This document shows positions 28,404-38,610 of a stretch of 64,000 nucleotides of DNA, in pieces. The notes below the pieces were generated by a model, which saw only the letters and a program-made list of their open reading frames with translations, had not been told where the DNA came from and did not search any database. Origin of the DNA: Hyphomicrobiales bacterium (GTDB taxonomy: Bacteria; Pseudomonadota; Alphaproteobacteria; Rhizobiales; Rhizobiaceae). Where the stretch lies: NCBI GenBank assembly GCA_900473795.1, contig UCMT01000033.1, positions 16,672 through 80,671 of the forward strand, read 5' to 3'. Every line of letters begins with the position of its first letter. Position 1 is the first letter of the stretch. The translations under genes and the position numbers were made by a program.

Positions 28404-29201
28404 GTGAAACGACTACTGATAACCGGCGCGGCAGGCGGCCTTGGCCGCGTCATGCGGGAGAGACTTGCCTCTCACGCCGAGGTACTGCGCCTGTCTGACA
28501 TCGCCGACCTCGGCGATGCGCGTGAGAATGAAGAGATCGTACAATGCGATCTGGCGGACGCTGAAGCTGTCGATCGCCTGGTAGAAGGATGCGATGGTAT
28601 CCTTCATCTGGGCGGAGTGTCGGTCGAAGCTTCTTTGAGCAAAATTCTCAGCGGCAATATCATTGGGCTGTACAATCTTTATGAGGCCGCGCGGGCACAT
28701 GGTCACCCCCGCATTCTGTTCGCGAGTTCCAACCATACGATCGGTTTTTATCGTCAGGACGAATACATCGATGTCGATGCGCCGATCCGGCCCGATGGGC
28801 TGTATGGAGCATCGAAATGCTTCGGCGAGGCGATCGCCAAGCTCTATTTCGACAAGTTCGGTCAGGAAACTGCCATAGTTCGCATCGGCTCCTGTTTCGA
28901 AGAGCCGCGCAACCATCGCATGCTTTCAAGCTGGATGTCTTATGATGACTTCATCTCGTTGATCGCGTGCGTTTTCCGCACCCCTATGCTGGGCTGCCCG
29001 ACCATATGGGGCGTCTCGGATAACGATTCCTCATGGTGGGACAACAGCAAGGCTCGCTTCCTCGGCTGGAAGCCAAAGGACAATGCCGAAAAATATCGCG
29101 CCGAACTCGAGAAGACGGTGGCGCGACCCGAACCCCACTCTCCACTGGCGGTCTATATGGGCGGCCCCTTTACACAAGACCCTATCTACAAGGACGATTA
29201 A
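28404..29201 (+). CDS. udh: Uronate dehydrogenase
   Basis: NAD-dependent short-chain-type dehydrogenase that oxidises D-galacturonate (or glucuronate) to the aldaro-1,5-lactone. I use GTG 28404 as start: GGAG lies 8 bases upstream, and it gives MKRLLITGAAGGLGRVMRER and 265 residues, the length I recall for Agrobacterium Udh. NAD motif GAAGGLG; catalytic Y-x-x-x-K in YGASK; SSNHTIGFY and LVIRIGSC-like VRIGSCFEEP are typical. It is followed after 1 bp by the semialdehyde dehydrogenase gene, linking first and last pathway steps. Confidence 0.94.
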   Translation: MKRLLITGAAGGLGRVMRERLASHAEVLRLSDIADLGDARENEEIVQCDLADAEAVDRLVEGCDGILHLGGVSVEASLSKILSGNIIGLYNLYEAARAHGHPRILFASSNHTIGFYRQDEYIDVDAPIRPDGLYGASKCFGEAIAKLYFDKFGQETAIVRIGSCFEEPRNHRMLSSWMSYDDFISLIACVFRTPMLGCPTIWGVSDNDSSWWDNSKARFLGWKPKDNAEKYRAELEKTVARPEPHSPLAVYMGGPFTQDPIYKDD

Positions 29202-29202
29202 T

Positions 29203-30717
29203 ATGAGTTTTACACCCCATGGCCGCCATCTTATCGCTGGCGAGTGGGTAGAGGGGCCTTCACGCTTTGCCTCGTCGCCTGCATCCGGTCCGGTACACCA
29301 GTTCGCCATCGGTACGCCGGAACTTGTAGCCCGCGCGAGCGAAGCTGCGGAAGACGCATTCTGGTCCTACGGCTATTCCACCCGGCAAGAGCGCGCCGCG
29401 TTTCTTGAAGCGATTGCCGACGAGATCGAGGCTCGTGGCGCCGAGATCACCGAAATAGGAACGCATGAAACCGGCCTTCCGGCCGGGCGTCTTGAAGGAG
29501 AGCGCGGACGGACCACCGGTCAACTGCGGCTTTTCGCATCGCATATCCGCGATGGTGCCTACCTCGACAAGCGCATCGATAAGGCGCTGCCGGATCGCAA
29601 ACCCGCAGCGCGGCCGGAAATCCGGTTGTTCCAGCGCCCCATCGGCCCTGTCGCGGTCTTCGGTGCCTCAAACTTCCCGCTGGCTTTTTCTACCGCTGGC
29701 GGCGATACGGCGGCGGCCCTGGCGGCGGGCTGCCCGGTCGTGGTCAAAGGACATTCGGCGCATCCGGGAACGGGTGAGATCGTTGCCGAAGCAATCCACG
29801 CAGCCATCGAGAAGACCGGCGTGCATAAGGGCGTATTCAGTCTCATCCAAGGCGGAGACCGCAAGGTCGGTGAAGCACTCGTTACGCATCCGCTGATCAA
29901 GGCGGTCGGTTTCACCGGGTCGCTGGTCGGCGGTCGTGCACTTTTCAATCTTTGCGCTCAGCGCGAAGAGCCGATCCCGTTCTTCGGCGAACTGGGTTCT
30001 GTCAACCCCATGTTCCTGCTTCCTGAAGCGACCAAGGCACGCGGTCAGTCACTCGGTGAAGGCTGGGCAGGATCGCTGACGATGGGCGCAGGACAATTCT
30101 GCACCAATCCCGGCATTGCCATTGTCATCGACGGTTCGGACGCCGATATTTTCGTCGAGAGCACCCGCGCTGCTCTTGAGAAAGTTGCACCGCAGACGAT
30201 GCTGACCGATGGCATCGCCAAGGCCTATCGTGACGGCAAGGATCGTTTGGACCTCCGCAATTCCGTAAAGCCCGTACTCTCGACCGAAAGCGTCGAACGA
30301 AAGGCATCCCCAAATCTTTACGAGACGACTGGCGAGGCTTTCCTTGCCGACCATACGATCGGCGAAGAGGTTTTTGGACCGCTGGGTGTCGTCGTAAGGG
30401 TCGGCTCCGTGGACGATATGGTCCGTCTTGCCAAAGGCCTCGAAGGCCAGCTGACGACCACAATCCATCTGGATTCGGGCGATACCGAGAACGCGCGCAA
30501 CCTTCTCCCCGTTCTGGAACGCAAATCCGGCCGCGTGCTGGCAAACGGCTTTCCGACCGGGGTGGAAGTCGTCGATTCGATGGTGCATGGCGGGCCCTAT
30601 CCGGCTTCGACCAACTTCGGAGCGACCAGTGTCGGAACCATGTCCATCCGGCGTTTCCTGCGGCCCGTGAGCTATCAGAACATCCCAGCCGACCTGCTGC
30701 CGGCAGACCTGGTTTAA
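29203..30717 (+). CDS. 2,5-dioxovalerate (alpha-ketoglutarate semialdehyde) dehydrogenase
   Basis: Aldehyde dehydrogenase of 504 residues that oxidises 2-oxoglutarate semialdehyde to 2-oxoglutarate, the last step of galacturonate oxidation. Start at ATG 29203 (MSFTPHGRHLIAGEWVEG), immediately after udh; the longer open frame from 29083 overlaps udh and is discarded. Motifs: FGASNFPLAFSTAGGDTAAA, the glutamate in PFFGELGSVNP and the catalytic cysteine in GAGQFCTNPG. The FGELGS and QFCTNPG forms are typical of the KGSADH subgroup. Confidence 0.93.
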   Translation: MSFTPHGRHLIAGEWVEGPSRFASSPASGPVHQFAIGTPELVARASEAAEDAFWSYGYSTRQERAAFLEAIADEIEARGAEITEIGTHETGLPAGRLEGERGRTTGQLRLFASHIRDGAYLDKRIDKALPDRKPAARPEIRLFQRPIGPVAVFGASNFPLAFSTAGGDTAAALAAGCPVVVKGHSAHPGTGEIVAEAIHAAIEKTGVHKGVFSLIQGGDRKVGEALVTHPLIKAVGFTGSLVGGRALFNLCAQREEPIPFFGELGSVNPMFLLPEATKARGQSLGEGWAGSLTMGAGQFCTNPGIAIVIDGSDADIFVESTRAALEKVAPQTMLTDGIAKAYRDGKDRLDLRNSVKPVLSTESVERKASPNLYETTGEAFLADHTIGEEVFGPLGVVVRVGSVDDMVRLAKGLEGQLTTTIHLDSGDTENARNLLPVLERKSGRVLANGFPTGVEVVDSMVHGGPYPASTNFGATSVGTMSIRRFLRPVSYQNIPADLLPADLV

Positions 30718-30721
30718 GCAG

Positions 30722-30793
30722 AAAAGTGCCGGAGGAAAATCCGGCACTTTCATGAAGCAAAGAGAAAGGCGGGTTTCGAAGCCCGCCTTTTTT
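30722..30793. terminator. Two tandem terminator hairpins between convergent genes
   Basis: First stem AAAAGTGCCGG (30722-30732) with CCGGCACTTT (30741-30750). Second stem AAAGGCGGG (30765-30773) with CCCGCCTTT (30782-30790), followed by more T. They lie between the converging semialdehyde dehydrogenase and binding-protein genes and can stop transcription from both sides. Confidence 0.82.
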
Positions 30794-30794
30794 G

Positions 30795-32405
30795 TTATCT
30801 GTCTTTGGTCACGGTCTCGAAGCGCGTGATCCAAGGGTTGACGATCAGTCCTTTGACGTCGGTGCGGAAAGCAGCAGTATCGACGACTTCAGAAAAAGGC
30901 TGGATCGCCGGGATCATCTTTTCGTAGTATACCTGAATGTCCTCATAGTCCTTGATCTGCTTTTGCTTATCCTTTTCAAGCAGGGCATCGATGATAAGGG
31001 TGTTGAGCTTCTCATCGTAGAAGCTCGTCCGCCAGGCCTGATAGTTCGCAAGGCCCGCCTCGTCGGAATTGTCGGGATTGTAGGCAATGGCGCGCAGGTT
31101 GGAATCAGGGTGCAGGTGCTGCCCGCCACCCCCGCGGCCGACGATCAGCTCAAACTTGCGCTCGCGCATCGCGCCGTAAATCTGGTCGCCGGAACCGGTG
31201 ATCACCTGTGCTTTGATCCCCGCCTGCGCAAGAGTGGCCTGGACCGCGGTTGCGATCGTGATGAAAGGCGGATCCGACAGCGCGCGCAACGTTACCGTCA
31301 TCCCATCCTTGTAACCGGCCTCTTCGAGCAGCTTCTTGGCGCGGGGGACGTCGAGCTTGTATCCCGGATCGGGCAACAGGCCCATTACGCCGGTACTCAA
31401 CGGACGTTGATGCGATACGCCGTAGTAGGGCATGATCGACTTGTTGATGCCTTCGTAGTCGATGAGATAGCGGAGCGCCTCGCGTACCTTGTTGTTGGTA
31501 AAACGCTCGTCCTTCATCGACACCGCGAGGTAATAGAAGCCGGCACCGGGGGTAGTTTCGACCTTCACGTCCTTCGTCGTTTCGAGCGCCTTCAGATCGG
31601 CAGCCAGCAGAGCGTAGGCAACGTCGATGTCGCCGCGCTCCAGCTGGAGACGCTGGGACTGCGATTCGGGCAGATGGCGGATCATGACCCGGCGCATCGC
31701 GGGCGCATCGCCCCAGTACGCATCGTTGCGATCCAGCAGGACGTACTCGTTCGAGCGCCATTCGCGCAGATTATAGGCGCCGGAACCCGCCGAGTTCGTC
31801 TTCAGCCATGCCGCGCCCCAATCGCCATCTTTCTCGTTCTGCTTAACGAGCGCGCTATCGACTATCGAGCCTGGGCCTGCCTGCGAGATCGTCATCATTA
31901 CGAAATTCGGATCATCGGCCTTGGGGAGGTTAAGTTTGAAAGTCTGTTCGTCCACGACCTCGAAAGAGGCATCTGCGTTATCGGCGCTGAAGCCGCGCGT
32001 CTTCAGAAACGAGGCCTGCGCAAGGTTGAGCGTCATCAGGCGCTTGAACGAGTAAGCCACGTCCTCGGCGGTCAACTTGTTTCCGGAGGCGAAGTTCACG
32101 CCCGAGCGAAGCTTGAATGTGATCGACTTGCCATCGGGCGACACTTCCCAACTCTCGGCAAGGCGCGGGAGGAACTTCGTCCGGTCGGCCGGGTCGGCAA
32201 CGAGAAGACTGTCGTAGACACTCGAAAGCACCAACACCGCATCGCGGCCTGTGATGCCCGCCGGGTCAAGCGTAAGAATGTTCGCCATCGACATCGCAAC
32301 GACGAGTTGGTTGGCCGGCGTCTCGGCATGAGCCTGCAGCGACTGCATGCTAAAGATGCCAACGCCAAGGGCGACGGCCGCAACCGTCGAAAGAAACTTG
32401 TTCAT
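30795..32405 (-). CDS. ABC transporter substrate-binding protein, class 5 (DppA/OppA-like)
   Basis: 536 residues with a Sec signal peptide (MNKFLSTVAAVALGVGIFSM, cleavage near AHAE). Family 5 signatures are SVYDSLLVADPADRTKFLPRL, the LAESWEVSPDGKSITFKLRS region and GVNFASGNKLTAEDVAYSFKR. It is the only class-5 binding protein in the island and therefore the likely partner of the permeases and ATPases at 19276-22856, although it is transcribed from its own promoter. The ligand is probably a galacturonate-containing compound. Confidence 0.92.
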   Translation of the reverse strand: MNKFLSTVAAVALGVGIFSMQSLQAHAETPANQLVVAMSMANILTLDPAGITGRDAVLVLSSVYDSLLVADPADRTKFLPRLAESWEVSPDGKSITFKLRSGVNFASGNKLTAEDVAYSFKRLMTLNLAQASFLKTRGFSADNADASFEVVDEQTFKLNLPKADDPNFVMMTISQAGPGSIVDSALVKQNEKDGDWGAAWLKTNSAGSGAYNLREWRSNEYVLLDRNDAYWGDAPAMRRVMIRHLPESQSQRLQLERGDIDVAYALLAADLKALETTKDVKVETTPGAGFYYLAVSMKDERFTNNKVREALRYLIDYEGINKSIMPYYGVSHQRPLSTGVMGLLPDPGYKLDVPRAKKLLEEAGYKDGMTVTLRALSDPPFITIATAVQATLAQAGIKAQVITGSGDQIYGAMRERKFELIVGRGGGGQHLHPDSNLRAIAYNPDNSDEAGLANYQAWRTSFYDEKLNTLIIDALLEKDKQKQIKDYEDIQVYYEKMIPAIQPFSEVVDTAAFRTDVKGLIVNPWITRFETVTKDR

Positions 32406-32468
32406 GATACCTCCAAGATAAACCGTCCCGCCTCCACCAGCGTTCGGCTAGATAAACCTAACCATATA

Positions 32469-32483
32469 TGACAGCATCTGTCA
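32469..32483. promoter_or_regulatory. Inverted repeat upstream of the class-5 binding protein
   Basis: TGACAG (32469-32474) and CTGTCA (32478-32483) form a perfect 6-bp inverted repeat with spacer CAT, 64 bp upstream of the binding-protein start. A related CTGTCAA word lies at about 27504 ahead of kdgD. It could be a regulator site; no direct support. Confidence 0.35.
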
Positions 32484-32496
32484 ATTGTAGGACAAG

Positions 32497-33132
32497 TTAG
32501 ATCGCGAGCAGATTTCGCACGGGGTTTGCGAGTGCAATTCCCAATTTTCTGGTGGTATCGGCACTGAGATGTACGCCATCCTCGGCCGACGCCTCGGCAA
32601 CTGTTCCGGCATCGAAGTAGCCCGCACCAAGTTCGCTTGCCAACGCTGCATAAAGTGGAGCAAATTTCTGCGACTCCTCGAGGGAGCGATTTTGCGCCGG
32701 AGGCTGATTGTCGCGGGTAAGGCGGCAGGATGGCGGCGCAACGATCAGGACTTTTGGCACCTGAACGCCGGTTTTCCACGGATAGAGCTGGACCTGCTGG
32801 ATAAGACGGCGCATTCCGCCTTGCGCACCGTTGGCAAAGCCGCATAGCTGGGGCTTCAGATCGTTTGTTCCGAGCATAATAATAACCAGATCAAGCGGAT
32901 AGTGACTGCCGAGAAGCATTGGCAGCGCCTTGACTGCATTACGCTCATTGGGTGCTGCGTGGTCGTCGAAACAGGTTGTCCGGCCGCCCAACCCCTCCGG
33001 AATGACATGCGCGGTGCCATTCAGTTCTTGTGCAAGAGATGTCGGCCAACGCTGCTCAATCGGATGTCTGTGGCCGGTCACCGGATCCGCACCCCATGTC
33101 AAACTGTCACCAAATGCCAGAATCTGCTTCAA
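32497..33132 (-). CDS. SGNH/GDSL-family hydrolase (esterase)
   Basis: Catalytic serine in FGDSLTWG near the N-terminus, block III LGTNDLK, and the Asp/His dyad in ASAEDGVHLSADT near the C-terminus. This is the SGNH arylesterase group common in rhizobia. I place the start at a TTG (33132), preceded by GAAGGA, which gives 211 residues and MKQILAFGDSLTWG-like N-terminus; the frame is open to 33189. No signal peptide. It lies 91 bp upstream of the binding-protein gene and in the same direction. In context it may de-esterify an imported sugar acid. Confidence 0.83.
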   Translation of the reverse strand: MKQILAFGDSLTWGADPVTGHRHPIEQRWPTSLAQELNGTAHVIPEGLGGRTTCFDDHAAPNERNAVKALPMLLGSHYPLDLVIIMLGTNDLKPQLCGFANGAQGGMRRLIQQVQLYPWKTGVQVPKVLIVAPPSCRLTRDNQPPAQNRSLEESQKFAPLYAALASELGAGYFDAGTVAEASAEDGVHLSADTTRKLGIALANPVRNLLAI

Positions 33133-33324
33133 AACCGTTCCTTCGTAATCGCCGGGAAGAGGAAAAACACAAAAAAACCTGTCTGACAAGTCTTTCGCTA
33201 TTCCTTGATTTGGTTGTTGACAGTTTGCCAGTTTTATTGGAGCTCTTCTCGCCCGCGTCGGCTTTGGTGCGCGGATGAATATGAGAGCCCGGCTTGTTCG
33301 CTGATGACGTGGTTACTCTGGCTC

Positions 33325-33420
33325 CGCCATGGTTGGCGCACGCTGCATCTGGCGCTCGATGCTGACAGTGGCGAGATCATCGCCCATAGGCTGACAGATC
33401 AGGAACACAGGCGGGTGTTG
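33325..33420 (+). mobile_element. IS5-type transposase fragment
   Basis: About 32 codons reading RHGWRTLHLALDADSGEIIA and then HRLTDQ. This is the region around the second catalytic aspartate of IS5-family transposases ('WRKLHLGVDA.TGEIVAHVLTD'). Sequence on both sides does not continue the match, and the right end meets the 40-bp repeat exactly. Confidence 0.6.
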
Positions 33421-33460
33421 TCACATAAACGCGGCGTCAGTGAATTGGGCCTAGAGACGG
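33421..33460 (+). repeat. 40-bp direct repeat, right copy
   Basis: Identical to 18210-18249. It stands immediately upstream of the IS6-type transposase start codon at 33465 and so belongs to the 5' end of that element. Confidence 0.85.
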
Positions 33461-33464
33461 AGGG

Positions 33465-34154
33465 ATGAAGAATCCTGCCGTTAGCCGCAAGCGCCACCGT
33501 TTCCCGCGACAGATCATCTCGAATGCGGTCTGGCTATATTTCAGGTTTCCGCTGAGCTTGCCTTGTCGAGGAAATGCTGCTGGAGCGCGGAATTGTCGTC
33601 TCGTATGAAACGATCCGGCGATGGGGTCGCAAATTCGGACCGGCCTATGCAAAAAAAACTTCGTCGCAGGCGACCTTCGCGCCAGGATCTCTGGCATCTG
33701 GATGAGGTGGTGATTTCCATCGCCGGCAGAAAGCACTGGCTTTGGCGTGCCGTTGATCAAGATGGCTATGTTCTCGACGAGCCGACGCGATACGAAGGCT
33801 GCCAAGCGACTGCTCATCAGTTTACTGAAGAAAGCAGGCATGCCGCCCAAGCGGATCATCACCGACAAGCTCCGCTCGTATGGCGCAGCCAAGCGTGAGG
33901 TTATGCCGGCCGTCGAGCACCGATCCCACAAGGGTCTCAACAATCGAGCCGAAAATTCCCATGTGCCACTGCGGAAACGGGAGAGGACGATGCAAGGTTT
34001 CCGATCACCGAGAAGTCTGCAGCGTTTTATCTCGATCTTCTCCGCGGTGCGAAATCTCTTCGTCATCCCACGTCACAAACGATCCGCACTGGCCACCCAC
34101 ATTCATCGCATCCGCGCAATGGCGCATTGGAAAGCCGTCACAGCGGCCGCTTGA
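33465..34154 (+). pseudogene. IS6-family transposase pseudogene with several frameshifts
   Basis: Starts MKNPAVSRKRHRFPRQIISN then AVWLYFRFPLSL in one frame. It shifts near 33560 to EMLLERGIVVSYETIRRWGR, shifts again at an A8 run near 33650 to QDLWHLDEVVISIAGRKHWL, and again near 33785 to the C-terminal part DTKAAKRLLISLL...ITDKLRSYGA...HRSHKGLNNRAENSH. The DDE residues (LDEV, TDKLRSY, NRAENSH) are all visible when the frames are joined. At least three frameshifts make it inactive. Total extent is normal for IS6 (about 230 codons). Confidence 0.85.
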
Positions 34155-34221
34155 TAGCAGACTACCTGCGACAAAGACCGCTCAACGCTCGGTAACGTGT
34201 CAACTCCGATGAATCTCATTC

Positions 34222-34257
34222 GGGCTGGGCTATCGCCGTTGCAATGGCCCAGCCCGG
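34222..34257. terminator. Hairpin downstream of the GH3 gene
   Basis: CGGGCTGGGC (34222-34231) pairs perfectly with GCCCAGCCCG (34248-34257), a 10-bp GC-rich stem with a 16-base loop, about 25 bp after the GH3 stop codon on the minus strand. There is no T-run, so it may act as an mRNA 3' end protector or weak terminator. Confidence 0.5.
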
Positions 34258-34281
34258 TCATATCGAGATTTAACGCGTTGG

Positions 34282-36654
34282 TTACTGCACTACGGTGAAC
34301 TCGCTGGTCATTCGCCAACTCTTGGGAAGCTTCAATGTGTCACCGACCATCTCAATGACTGTTGTCAGTCGGATGTCATTGCTGGACACTCCGACGGTAA
34401 TATCGAACAATCCAGGTTCCACGATGCGATCTCCTGAGAGACCTGTCAGGAAGAACATGTCGGAAGGGACATTGAACCCAACCCGTCTGCTTTCTCCAGC
34501 CTGAAGAAGTATCTTGCCGAAGCCCTTTAATTCCTTGACTGGGCGGACAACAGAAGCCACGCGATCACGGATGTACAGTTGCGGCACGGCAATGCCGGGC
34601 CGATCGCTGAGGTTTCGAACAGTGAACTCAAGGCTGGCGACTCCGTCTTTGCCCGGAACCTGGGAGGATTGAACGACGAGGTCTTCGAACGAGAATCGTG
34701 CATAGCTCAGTCCATGTCCGAAGGGATAACGGCTCCCGAAATGCCTGGCGACCGGCGTTCCGGAGCTTTTGAATTTGTGATTGTAATAGTACGGCGAAGC
34801 GCCCGCGCTTCGCGGAATGGACAGCGTCAACCGCCCCGACGGCTCTTTTTCACCCGTCAGGACATCGACGAGCGCGTGCCCGCCTTCCTGGCCCCCAAAG
34901 AACGACATGACGTACGCCGCGAGCTTCGTTTCCAGTCCGCCGATCGTATAGGGGCGACCTGATGACAGCACCATCACGATAGGCGTTCCCGTCGCGACCA
35001 CGGCCTCAAGCAGCTGCTGCTGGACGCCCGGGAGATCAAGGGCGTCGACGTCCGATCCCTCGCCAACCGTCCCGGTCTGGAAGATGCCTGAAAGATCGCC
35101 GAGGCACACGACGGCGAGATCGGCCGACTTTGCCGCGTCCACCGCATCATCGATGAGGTCGAGCCTCTTGGAGACCTTGGATTCCACGTCGAGGTTCGTG
35201 TTGTCCAGGACGTCGCCGGGGAACACCGGGTTCCCGAATTCCCGCTGCTCCAGGATGTGGCATCCTTTCGCGTAGACAATGTTCTCAGGGCCGAACCGTT
35301 CCTCGAACGCTGCCTTGGGCGTGACGATATGCTGTGTGCCGTCAACCTCGTCCTTGACGATCAGATGGACGGGGAAAGAGTAGTCGCCAAGGAGGGCTAG
35401 CGGATCGTCGGCGGTCGGGCCTATGAGAGCTATCCTGGGTTTTCCGGAGATAGGCAAAATGCCGTCGTTTTCGAGGATGACGATCGATTCCTGTGCGACC
35501 TTGCGCGCCAGCGCGATGGTTTCCACTGATTGAAGCCGGATGGCCTGCTCGTCAGCGTAGGGTTTCTCGAAGAGACCGATCCTGAACTTTTCCGTAAGGA
35601 CGCGGGCTACCGCGATATCCAGGACTTCGACTGAAATCTGGCCTCTCGCAAGTGCAGTATGGAGGTGTTGGGCGCAATCATTTCCGGGAAGCTCGACATC
35701 CAGGCCGGCGTTGAAAGCCATCGCCGCCGACGCCGCGGCATCTTCGGCAACGCAATGATGCTGGTGGAGGAGGTTGATGCCGATGTAATCCGCGACGATC
35801 AAGCCGTCGAAGCCCCACTGGTCCCGGAGAATTTTCGTCAGCAGCCTATGGGAGGAATGGCACGGCTCGCCGTCGATGTCGTTGTATGCGGGCATGACTG
35901 ATCCGGCATTTGCGAGCTTCACCGCCATCTCGAACGGCACCAGGAACGTGTCGTTGAGGTCTCTCCATCCGAGCGCCGCCGGAGCGTGGTTCCGGCCGCC
36001 TTCGGATGCGGAATGCCCCGCGAAATGCTTGAGTGTCGCCAACAGGTCGCGCTTCTCGCCCTGGAGACCCGCCACATATTTGGATGCCATGATGCCCGTG
36101 AGATACGGGTCTTCGCCAAAGGTCTCCTCCGTCCGGCCCCATCGGGCATCACGGGCAACATCGAGGACGGGCGCGAGGCCCTGATGGCAACCCACGGAGC
36201 GCGCCTCCATGCCGATCGCCCGTCCGACCTCCTCGATGAGGTCTTGATTCCATGTGGCTCCGAACGCCAGCGAGGACGGAAAAAGCGTCCCGCCGCGTGC
36301 CATGAGGCCCGACAGGCACTCCTCGTGCGACATGACGGGGATGCCGAGCCGGGTTTCCTCGCACATGAACTTCTGGAGCGTGTTGAGCGCCTTCACGCCC
36401 TCCAGTGGGTCGATGGGACGACTACCCAGTGGCCTGGTGATCTGGCCCAGTCCATGCCTCAGCATTTCCCGCATCTGGTCTCCGTCGCCCGCCCCCGTGA
36501 ATTTGTCGGTTCGGACCTCGTGCTTTCCGTCCGCAGACAGGATTAGCCACAAGGCATGCAACTGCGCGACCTTCTCGTCGATCGTCATCCGTTGAAGCAG
36601 GTCCGCGACACGGTCCTGAATCGGTGCGGACGGATTTTTGTAGGTGGGGATCAT
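34282..36654 (-). CDS. GH3 glycoside hydrolase (beta-glucosidase/beta-xylosidase type)
   Basis: 790 residues from ATG 36654 (MIPTYKNPSAP), chosen for the AGAAGAGA sequence upstream and because residues before it look non-coding. Domains: GH3 N-terminal TIM barrel (VMSHEECLSG, ARDARWGRTEETFGEDPYL, the KHFAGHSASEGGRNHAP motif), nucleophile Asp in FDGLIVADYIG; GH3 C-terminal alpha/beta domain (SIVILENDGILPI, GGQEGGHALVDVLTGEKEPSG); and a C-terminal fibronectin-III-like domain. No signal peptide, so it is a cytoplasmic exo-glycosidase. Last gene of the importer operon; the imported substrate is likely a beta-gluco- or xylo-oligosaccharide. Confidence 0.93.
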   Translation of the reverse strand: MIPTYKNPSAPIQDRVADLLQRMTIDEKVAQLHALWLILSADGKHEVRTDKFTGAGDGDQMREMLRHGLGQITRPLGSRPIDPLEGVKALNTLQKFMCEETRLGIPVMSHEECLSGLMARGGTLFPSSLAFGATWNQDLIEEVGRAIGMEARSVGCHQGLAPVLDVARDARWGRTEETFGEDPYLTGIMASKYVAGLQGEKRDLLATLKHFAGHSASEGGRNHAPAALGWRDLNDTFLVPFEMAVKLANAGSVMPAYNDIDGEPCHSSHRLLTKILRDQWGFDGLIVADYIGINLLHQHHCVAEDAAASAAMAFNAGLDVELPGNDCAQHLHTALARGQISVEVLDIAVARVLTEKFRIGLFEKPYADEQAIRLQSVETIALARKVAQESIVILENDGILPISGKPRIALIGPTADDPLALLGDYSFPVHLIVKDEVDGTQHIVTPKAAFEERFGPENIVYAKGCHILEQREFGNPVFPGDVLDNTNLDVESKVSKRLDLIDDAVDAAKSADLAVVCLGDLSGIFQTGTVGEGSDVDALDLPGVQQQLLEAVVATGTPIVMVLSSGRPYTIGGLETKLAAYVMSFFGGQEGGHALVDVLTGEKEPSGRLTLSIPRSAGASPYYYNHKFKSSGTPVARHFGSRYPFGHGLSYARFSFEDLVVQSSQVPGKDGVASLEFTVRNLSDRPGIAVPQLYIRDRVASVVRPVKELKGFGKILLQAGESRRVGFNVPSDMFFLTGLSGDRIVEPGLFDITVGVSSNDIRLTTVIEMVGDTLKLPKSWRMTSEFTVVQ

Positions 36655-36756
36655 GTTCTCTTCTCGACGGGTTTGCGACGTTGCTCCGGGGGAGAGCATC
36701 GAAGACGCCAAGAACCCCATCCGCGTGTTGTGAAAGTGTTGAAGACGTCCGCGCGA

Positions 36757-37755
<999 letters not shown>

Positions 37756-37758
37756 GGT

Positions 37759-38610
37759 TCAGCCCTTGACTGCGCCGCCTGTGAGGCCGGCGATGATGTA
37801 ACGTTGCGCGAGTAGGAAGAACCCGATCGCCGGAGCGAGGGTCAGAGTGAGAAGCGCGAGCAGCTTGGGCCAATCTGTGGAATAGGCCCCCTGGAACTGC
37901 TGCATCCCCAATGGCCAGGTGTATTGAGACTCGCTACTCAGGGTGACGAGGGGCAGAAGATAGCTGTTCCAGCTGGTGATGAAGGTGAACACGCCTACGG
38001 TTGCGATGATCGGCAGCGACAACGGCATGACGATGAACCAGTAGATGCCCAGATAGCCGCACCGATCCATGAGCGCGGCCTCGATCAGTTCTCGCGGCAG
38101 TTCGGCGAAGAAGCTGCGGAACAGGAGAATTGCGAAGGCCAGGCCAAAGGCCACTTGGGGCAAGATGACACCCCACAGCGAATTGAGCAGTTGGATGTCG
38201 CGCAGGGTCAGGAAGACCGGGAGGATGGCCGTGGCGACCGGAAACAGCAGCCCGATCGTGAAGAACGTGGCGAGGTGAGACCTGCCGAAGAACTTCATGT
38301 GGACCATGGCGAAGGCGGCCATCGAAGACAGCAACACGGTCAGCGCGACCGTCGCGATCGAAACGAACAACGAGTTGCCGAGCATCACAGGGAATTGGCC
38401 GCCGCCGATGATGGCCGCGAAATTGGAGAGGGTCCAGCTCTGCGGCAGACCGAACGGGCTCGTGCGCAGTTCGCCGATGGTCTTGAAGCCGCCGACCAGC
38501 GTGACGTAGATCGGCAGGAGAACGAAGACCGCGACGACCAGGATGCCGGCGATTTCGCCGGGACTGGAGAAGGAGCGCCGTTCTTCCATCGGTGTATTTG
38601 ACATGGTCAT
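37759..38610 (-). CDS. Sugar ABC transporter permease (MalG-like)
   Basis: 283 residues from ATG 38610, which overlaps the stop codon of the upstream permease (ATGA). The open frame is much longer, but residues before this ATG are shadow sequence of the other permease. First membrane segment AGILVVAVFVLLPIYVTLVG; EAA loop EAALMDRCGYLGIYWFIVMPL; C-terminal ending QRYIIAGLTGGAVKG typical of MalG. Confidence 0.92.
   Translation of the reverse strand: MTMSNTPMEERRSFSSPGEIAGILVVAVFVLLPIYVTLVGGFKTIGELRTSPFGLPQSWTLSNFAAIIGGGQFPVMLGNSLFVSIATVALTVLLSSMAAFAMVHMKFFGRSHLATFFTIGLLFPVATAILPVFLTLRDIQLLNSLWGVILPQVAFGLAFAILLFRSFFAELPRELIEAALMDRCGYLGIYWFIVMPLSLPIIATVGVFTFITSWNSYLLPLVTLSSESQYTWPLGMQQFQGAYSTDWPKLLALLTLTLAPAIGFFLLAQRYIIAGLTGGAVKG

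Noticed and set aside
30792..32471. Long plus-strand open frame of 559 codons opposite the class-5 binding protein
   Set aside because: It is an antisense shadow of a clearly recognised gene with signal peptide and family motifs; the frame has no motif or ribosome site.
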